The notes beneath the pieces were generated by a model. That model worked only from the letters and a program-made list of their open reading frames with translations. It was not told the origin of the DNA and did no database searches. From positions 1-17,779 of the forward strand of contig CALBSW010000130.1 of NCBI GenBank assembly GCA_937967465.1: DNA of 17,779 nt. The letters are read 5' to 3'. Source of the stretch: an uncultured Flavobacteriales bacterium (GTDB lineage Bacteria; Bacteroidota; Bacteroidia; Flavobacteriales_D; Sanyastnellaceae). Shown one piece after another: positions 13,232 through 17,779 of the stretch. Every line of letters begins with the position of its first letter. Within the stretch, counting starts at the first letter, position 1. A program made the position numbers and the translations under genes.

Positions 13232-15310
13232 TCAGTAATCGAGGAGTTCCTGGCACGCCGCAGCCACCTTCTCAGCGTTGGGCAATACGGCTGCTTCCAA
13301 GGTCTCGTTGAGCGGAATGGCGGGAACCTCCATCGAGCCCAGCGTGCGCACGGGGGCGTCGAGGTGTTCGAAAGCCCGATCGGAAATCAGTCCAGCCAGC
13401 GCCTGTGCGAAACTGCCCAATGGGGGCTCTTCCGTCAGGACGAGACAGCGGTGGCAGCGGGCCGCGCTGTCGAGGATGGCGGACTCATCCACCGGGGACA
13501 AGCTTCGCAGGTCCAGGATCTCCACGCGCCCCGGCCATGCCTGGGAGGCTTCGAGCGCCCAGTGGACTCCGCGACCGTAGGTGATGATGGCCAGCGTGGA
13601 CTCCGGGCCAATGTTCTCCCCCAAAGGTTGGACAATGCGAGCTTGGCCAAAGGGCAAACGGTAGTCTTCTGCTGGTTCGATCGTCTTGGCGGCGTCCGTG
13701 CCGGGGACCTTCGACCAGTACAAGCCTTTGTGCTCCAGAACGACCACCGGATTGGGGTCGTCCACGGCGGATTTGAGCAGGCCTTTGAGGTCAGCTCCGC
13801 AACTGGGGTAGGCGACCTTGATGCCGCGAATGGCGGTCAACACGCTCTCAATGCTGGAGCTGTGGTACGGACCACCAGAGCCATACGCCCCGATGGGCAC
13901 CCGGATCACGCTGTGAACGGGCCATTGGCCTTGGGTGAGGTAATGGCTGCGAGACAGCTCGGTGAACAGTTGGTTCAGACCGGGCCAGAGGTAGTCTGCG
14001 AATTGAATTTCGACGATGGGCTTCAGCCCCACAGCGCTCATGCCCACTGTGCTGCCGACGATGAAGGCCTCTTGGATGGGCGTATTGAAGACCCGGTGGT
14101 CGCCGAACTTTTGGGCGAGGGTCGCCGCCTCACGGAACACGCCGCCGAGTCGGCCGCCCACGTCTTGACCGTACAACAGTGCGAGGTCATCCGCCGCGAG
14201 CACCTCGGACATGGCGTGCAAGGCTTGGTCCACCATGATTTGTGGCTCCGCGTCGTCTCCTTCCCTTCGTCCAGTTTCAGTGGTCACCGGAGTCGGTGCC
14301 AACGCCGTGGGAAGGAGGTCGGCGGGGTCGGGTTCAGGTGCGGCTTGGGCCTGTTGGAAAGCGGCTTCAACCTGATCCCTGCATTCGTCCTGAATGGCGT
14401 TCAAGGCGGATTTCTTGACCCCGGCTTGGAGCAACGTCGCGCGCAAGTGGGAGAGGGGGTCCCGTTGTTTGGCCTCGTCGAGGTCGTCTCGGTACCATTC
14501 GCGTCGCACGCCGCTGGTGTGGTGCCCCAGCAATGGGACCTTGGCGTGGACCAGCACCGGTCGACGTTCGGTCCGGACGGTATGAAAGGCCCAGTCCATC
14601 GCGTCGTGCGCTTCGGCCAGGTCATGCCCAGCCACAGAGCGGGTTTCGAGACCCGGGTAGCCTTTGGCGAAGTCGGTGGCATCACCGAATCGGATTTCAG
14701 AGCTGTGGGCTGAAATGTCCCACTCGTTGTCCTGCACCAAGAACAGGATGGGCAGTTGGCGCAACGTGGCCATGTGCAGGGCCTCGGACACCTCGCCTTC
14801 GGTCATGGCTGCATCGCCGATCGAGCAGAGCACCACCGGGGGGTGGTCGCCCTCCACTTCTTGGCCCAGCCCGTGGTTCTCGCGGTATTGGAGTCCCATG
14901 GCAGCGCCGGCTGCCGGAATGGCTTGCATGCCCGTGGCGGAACTGTTGTGGGGAATTCGAGGGAAGCCGTCCCGCTTGAGCGCAGGGTGTCCATAATAGG
15001 TACGTCCTCCGCTGAAGGGGTCGGTCTTCTTGGCGAACAACTGGAGCATGAGCTCCTCCGGGGTCATGCCCAGGGAGAGTAGGATGGCGTCATCCCGGTA
15101 GTAGGCGTAGAGATAGTCCTGGGGCCCAAGGCGGGTTCCGGCGGCGATCTGAATGGCCTCGTGTCCATTGGCGCAGGCATGGACATACTTCGAGGTCAGT
15201 TTGGCGTGTGTCTCATAGAGGTCCGCCATGGCCCGCGCAGTGCACATGCGGTCCCAATCCTTCAGCAAGGAATCGACGTGTTCGGAGCGCTTGCCTGAGT
15301 TCTTGCCCAT
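13232..15310 (-). CDS. 2-oxoacid dehydrogenase E1, fused alpha and beta subunits (branched-chain type)
   Basis: Thiamine-diphosphate enzyme that decarboxylates a 2-oxoacid and passes the acyl group to lipoyl E2. The alpha part (about 1-325) has NGHEAIQIAAG, AYYRDDAILLSLG, and the ThDP/Mg motif starting at Gly165-Asp166 (IGDAAMTEGEVSEALH) and closing at Asn195 (QDNEWDIS). An Ala/Pro/Thr-rich linker (about 325-365) joins the beta part (about 365-692): LLYGQDVGGRLGGVFR, FNTPIQEAFIVGSTVGMS, VEIQFADYLWPGLNQL, RVPIGAYGSGGPYHS and TYGRGVHWALEAS. Separate subunits are the rule in many bacteria; the fused form is well known in Bacteroidota. It resembles branched-chain or acetoin-type E1 rather than the AceE homodimer. 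E2 and E3 are not in the window. The substrate is inferred. Confidence 0.93.
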   Translation of the reverse strand: MGKNSGKRSEHVDSLLKDWDRMCTARAMADLYETHAKLTSKYVHACANGHEAIQIAAGTRLGPQDYLYAYYRDDAILLSLGMTPEELMLQLFAKKTDPFSGGRTYYGHPALKRDGFPRIPHNSSATGMQAIPAAGAAMGLQYRENHGLGQEVEGDHPPVVLCSIGDAAMTEGEVSEALHMATLRQLPILFLVQDNEWDISAHSSEIRFGDATDFAKGYPGLETRSVAGHDLAEAHDAMDWAFHTVRTERRPVLVHAKVPLLGHHTSGVRREWYRDDLDEAKQRDPLSHLRATLLQAGVKKSALNAIQDECRDQVEAAFQQAQAAPEPDPADLLPTALAPTPVTTETGRREGDDAEPQIMVDQALHAMSEVLAADDLALLYGQDVGGRLGGVFREAATLAQKFGDHRVFNTPIQEAFIVGSTVGMSAVGLKPIVEIQFADYLWPGLNQLFTELSRSHYLTQGQWPVHSVIRVPIGAYGSGGPYHSSSIESVLTAIRGIKVAYPSCGADLKGLLKSAVDDPNPVVVLEHKGLYWSKVPGTDAAKTIEPAEDYRLPFGQARIVQPLGENIGPESTLAIITYGRGVHWALEASQAWPGRVEILDLRSLSPVDESAILDSAARCHRCLVLTEEPPLGSFAQALAGLISDRAFEHLDAPVRTLGSMEVPAIPLNETLEAAVLPNAEKVAAACQELLDY

Positions 15311-15314
15311 GGTG

Positions 15315-15322
15315 TAAAGGTA
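15315..15322 (-). promoter_or_regulatory. Candidate -7 box for the E1 gene
   Basis: The minus strand reads TACCTTTA, one mismatch from TAnnTTTG, only 4 nt before the E1 ATG. There is no TTG at a suitable -33 distance. If used, the transcript would be leaderless or nearly so. Confidence 0.25.
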
Positions 15323-15437
15323 GCGCCCACAGCGTGGGACGGAGGCGACATCGCTGTGTCACGCAACAATTGGGTGAATGGCGTTATAGCGTCGACGTTT
15401 ACGAATTATGCGGATGCTCAAGGGGTGGTATTTAGGG

Positions 15438-15467
15438 TTGGTCGAAGCAAATTGACAATTGGTCGAA
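15438..15467 (+). promoter_or_regulatory. Paired TTGGTCGAA direct repeats, 21 bp apart, with a central inverted repeat
   Basis: TTGGTCGAA occurs at 15438-15446 and again at 15459-15467, a 21-bp offset (two helical turns, same face of the DNA). AATTG (15450-15454) and CAATT (15456-15460) form an inverted repeat around one base between them. The site lies about 70-140 nt before the candidate starts of the HYR-like gene. Such spacing is typical of a regulator binding as a tandem dimer; the regulator is unknown. Confidence 0.4.
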
Positions 15468-15577
15468 CACGGGTCGGAGGGTTTGTAAGATAGTACGTAA
15501 CCCGTGTAGGAGTCGTCTCGTTTTATCGTCGACAGCCAATCAAGATTATCATTCGTACACATCTACTCCGGGTCCCT

Positions 15578-17779
15578 TTGACCTTTCTTGCCACACTCGT
15601 CCTCTGTTGGGGGGCAAGTGCCCAATGTGAAGATCCCATTGAATTCAATGCCGATCTGAGCAATTCAACTGTCCAATGCGTGAGTGACTTGCCCACGGAA
15701 TGTGACATGTCTGTCACGGCCAACCGCGGCACCACAGCATGCATTCTCGGGGAAGAGCGAAGCGCCTTCACCAGCTGCAACGGTACCACCGCTGAAGGAA
15801 CGGGTGAAGACGGCGCCATTGTCCTCTTTGACGTGGACGGTGACCCCAACGATGACCGTTACTTCATTCCGACGGCGGAGGGCATTACCCTCACGCAGTT
15901 CGAAAATGGTGTGGCCCGCATCACGGGTCAAGTGCACCAGACGGACAACGAGGATGCCATCCTCAACATCAACATCGTGTACGACCAAGGCGTCAGTGGC
16001 GCCGATTGGGACGGTGGTTACAAGCATGCGCAGAATTGCGCCGTCACGTCCGACATCACGGACAGCTGGACGATCTACATCCTCAATCCCGGATTGAGCT
16101 ACTTGACCGGTGAGGGCGACCTCGACGGTACTCTCCTGACCCTCAACCACGCCCCCTCCAGCGAATACTTCGGTTTCCAGGTGGGTGAAATGGCCAATGA
16201 CCGCAACTGCAACGAAGGTGCCGGTGGTTGGTTCAGCTATGCGGGCCAGATCAACGGGCAGGCCATTCAAGGTGCCCAGGGTGACGTTCTCCTCGACATT
16301 GACTGCAACTCCGGTTCTGTCGATCCCTGTGCTGAGGACGGGCCGAGCGTGACGCTCATCTACACGGCCATCGATGCCGCTTGTGGCGACGCCTTGACCG
16401 TGGAGCAGGTCATCTCCCGCGACGACACCACGGACCCCACGTTTGACAATGCCCCGGCCGATGTGACCGTGGCATGCGCCGACGGCGAGCCTGCCGTGGC
16501 CACCGTGACGGCCAGCGACAACTGTGAAGCGGACGACGGTGAGCCGGTGGTGACCTACCAGGGCCAGAGTGCCCAATACGATGTGGCTTGCACGGGCAGC
16601 TACAAGGTGGACCGCACCTGGACCGCTGAGGACTGCTCCGGCAACATGATCGCCCACACCCAGACCATTACGGTGGTGGACCTGGTAGCCCCGACCATTT
16701 CCGGTGGTGAAGACTACACCGCCGAGTGCGACGGCGAAGGCAACGCTGCCGAGTTGGCCAACTTCCTCGCTACCCAAGGTGGTGCGACGGCCATGGACGA
16801 TTGTGGAACAGTGTCTTGGAGCCACGACTACGAAGACGGTGACCTCAGCGATGGCTGCGGTGAAACCGGAACGGTCGACGTCATCTTTACGGCTTCGGAT
16901 GACTGCGGCAACCAAAGCACGATTGAACTGACCTTCACCATTGAGGACACGGGAGCTCCGACGCTCACCGCTGACGCCATGGTGGAAGTGGATTGCGCGT
17001 TGTATGACGCCACGGCTGTCTACGGTGCTTCTGCCACCGACCTCTGCGGAGATGCTGAGGTGGTGCTCGTGTCTGTGAGCGAGGTGAGCAGCAGCTGTGC
17101 TGGTTCCTTCATCCACACATACAAGGCTGTGGACGATTGCGACAATGAGTCTGCCACCTACGACCAGGTGGTGAACCTGATCGACACCGAGGCTCCGGCC
17201 GTCACGATTTCCTGCCCGGCCGATGCCGACCTGATCGCAGACGAGAACTGCGCTGCGGACGTCAGCACCACTGCTTTGGGCATGGCCACGTTCACCGCCA
17301 CGGACAACTGTGACGATGCACTGGACACCGACCTGACGCACAGCGACGTCCAAGTCGACGGTTGCGAAGGCAGCTACACCATCACCCGTACGTGGACCAT
17401 CACGGCCACCGACCACTGCGGTCTGTCCTCCAGCACCAGCTGCGATCAGATCATCACGGTGAGCGACGAGACCAACCCGACCATCGATGTGGCTGCGGCC
17501 AACCAGACGGTCGAGTGCGACGGTGCCGGCAACACGGCTGCCCTCAACGCATGGCTCGCCGACAACGGTGGTGCCGAGGCCAGCGACAACTGCACGGCCG
17601 AGTTGACCTGGTCCAACGATTTTGATGGACTCAGCGACCTCTGCGGTGCCACGGGTGCTGCCACGGTGACCTTCACCGCCACGGACGACTGCGGCAACGC
17701 AAGCTCCACGACGGCCACGTTCACCATCGAGGACACCACGAACCCGAGCATCGACACGATGGCCTCTAACCAGACGGTG
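15578..17779 (+). CDS. Secreted Cys-rich HYR-like repeat protein, N-terminal part (continues past window)
   Basis: The frame is open from the stop at 15491-15493 to the window end. It encodes a signal peptide (LTFLATLVLCWGASA|Q, cleavage near 15622), an N-terminal region of about 260 residues with acidic, possibly Ca-binding loops (FDVDGDPNDD), and then tandem units of 79-94 residues rich in Asp, Thr, Cys and DNC/DDCGN motifs. These match the HYR-like repeats of large Bacteroidota surface proteins, usually exported by the type IX system through a C-terminal signal that would lie outside this window. There is no ATG before the signal peptide; the first in-frame ATG (15707) lies beyond it. The coordinate given is the in-frame TTG at 15578. 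An ATC at 15539 would give a better basic n-region (KIIIRTHLLR). The role is probably adhesion or cell-surface interaction, by family. Confidence 0.8.
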   Translation, partial: MTFLATLVLCWGASAQCEDPIEFNADLSNSTVQCVSDLPTECDMSVTANRGTTACILGEERSAFTSCNGTTAEGTGEDGAIVLFDVDGDPNDDRYFIPTAEGITLTQFENGVARITGQVHQTDNEDAILNINIVYDQGVSGADWDGGYKHAQNCAVTSDITDSWTIYILNPGLSYLTGEGDLDGTLLTLNHAPSSEYFGFQVGEMANDRNCNEGAGGWFSYAGQINGQAIQGAQGDVLLDIDCNSGSVDPCAEDGPSVTLIYTAIDAACGDALTVEQVISRDDTTDPTFDNAPADVTVACADGEPAVATVTASDNCEADDGEPVVTYQGQSAQYDVACTGSYKVDRTWTAEDCSGNMIAHTQTITVVDLVAPTISGGEDYTAECDGEGNAAELANFLATQGGATAMDDCGTVSWSHDYEDGDLSDGCGETGTVDVIFTASDDCGNQSTIELTFTIEDTGAPTLTADAMVEVDCALYDATAVYGASATDLCGDAEVVLVSVSEVSSSCAGSFIHTYKAVDDCDNESATYDQVVNLIDTEAPAVTISCPADADLIADENCAADVSTTALGMATFTATDNCDDALDTDLTHSDVQVDGCEGSYTITRTWTITATDHCGLSSSTSCDQIITVSDETNPTIDVAAANQTVECDGAGNTAALNAWLADNGGAEASDNCTAELTWSNDFDGLSDLCGATGAATVTFTATDDCGNASSTTATFTIEDTTNPSIDTMASNQTV
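16424..17779 (+). repeat. Tandem HYR-like protein repeats, six units (last one cut)
   Basis: Each unit begins near D-x-x-x-P and carries paired cysteines. Boundaries read from the translation: 16424-16678 (85 aa), 16679-16945 (89), 16946-17182 (79), 17183-17464 (94), 17465-17731 (89), and 17732 to the end. Units 2 and 5 are the same subtype and exactly the same length (267 nt): both have ECDGxGN, a LA..GGA segment, WSxDxxDG or WSNDF, LSDxCGxTG, FTAxDDCGN and FTIED. Unit 6 starts like unit 5 (NP.ID..A.NQTV). The others are more diverged, so the array mixes at least two subtypes. Confidence 0.8.

Larger units (their letters stand above)
15311..15577. other. Divergent intergenic region between E1 and the HYR-like gene
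   Basis: This 267-nt stretch is more AT-rich than its surroundings and must hold the promoters for both divergent genes. It contains a pair of TTGGTCGAA direct repeats, an AATTG-A-CAATT inverted repeat between them, and the possible signal-peptide coding start of the next gene (from 15539). A 67-codon minus-strand reading frame at 15359-15562 has no recognisable features. I see no tRNA, no clear terminator and no exact TAnnTTTG box facing the plus-strand gene. Confidence 0.6.

Noticed and set aside
12947..14713. 588-codon plus-strand frame opposite the reductase and E1
   Set aside because: It crosses the boundary between two well-supported genes and has no domain pattern.
15359..15562. 67-codon minus-strand frame in the divergent intergenic region
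   Set aside because: No start context, no homology I recognise, and it would overlap the promoter region and the signal-peptide coding part of the next gene.
15665..17416. 583-codon minus-strand frame opposite the HYR-like gene
   Set aside because: It mirrors the repeat protein; Val/Gly/His-rich translation with no family match, while the plus strand has a signal peptide and clear repeats.
1..17779. Search for mobile elements, CRISPR arrays, tRNA and rRNA genes
   Set aside because: No transposase or integrase motifs, no regularly spaced short repeats, and no cloverleaf or rRNA-like sequence were seen by eye; dedicated searches were not possible here.

Overview
The window looks like a chromosomal segment from a GC-rich aquatic or marine member of the Bacteroidota, probably in or near the Flavobacteriales. 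The reasons are: a proteorhodopsin-type opsin; the Bacteroidota-specific rpmG-DUF4295-ftsY-rimO run; guaA followed by a LysM/periplasmic-binding hybrid; ftsK followed by a LolA-like gene; an alpha/beta-fused 2-oxoacid dehydrogenase E1; a Cys-rich HYR-like repeat surface protein; and a perfect Bacteroidota -7 promoter box (TATCTTTG) ahead of rpmG. I cannot name the species. Nothing points to a phage, plasmid, transposon or CRISPR array, and I found no rRNA or tRNA gene.

Layout: (1) 1-231, minus: the first 77 codons of a microbial rhodopsin, cut by the window edge, with a double inverted repeat in its upstream region (243-276). (2) 352-978, minus: maf, divergent from (3) guaA - LysM/PBP1-like protein - hemF on the plus strand (1080-5159), where successive genes overlap by 4 and 8 nt. 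(4) An operon on the minus strand, read from 8504 down to 5160: rpmG, DUF4295, ftsY, rimO, queE, with ATGA overlaps in the last two junctions. (5) 8626-12063, plus: ftsK and a LolA-like lipoprotein carrier. (6) 15310-12064, minus: fused E1 of a branched-chain-type 2-oxoacid dehydrogenase, then a PaaE-type flavin/[2Fe-2S] reductase. (7) about 15540-17779, plus: the N-terminal part of a large secreted HYR-like repeat protein that continues past the window.

Most of the window is housekeeping: GMP synthesis, haem synthesis, ribosome and tRNA modification, SRP targeting, chromosome segregation, lipoprotein export and 2-oxoacid oxidation. Gene packing is very tight. In two places convergent genes abut with no base between their stop codons, one of them inside a 14-bp perfect palindrome. 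The accessory or ecologically telling parts are the two ends. At the left is a light-driven ion-pump gene with a possible light-responsive operator. At the right is a repeat adhesin or surface protein that has a good signal peptide but no ATG in front of it. I did not find a clearly new multi-gene system. The best leads are the rhodopsin operator, the non-ATG start and paired direct repeats ahead of the HYR-like gene, and the uncharacterised LysM/PBP1 hybrid locked into the guaA-hemF operon.
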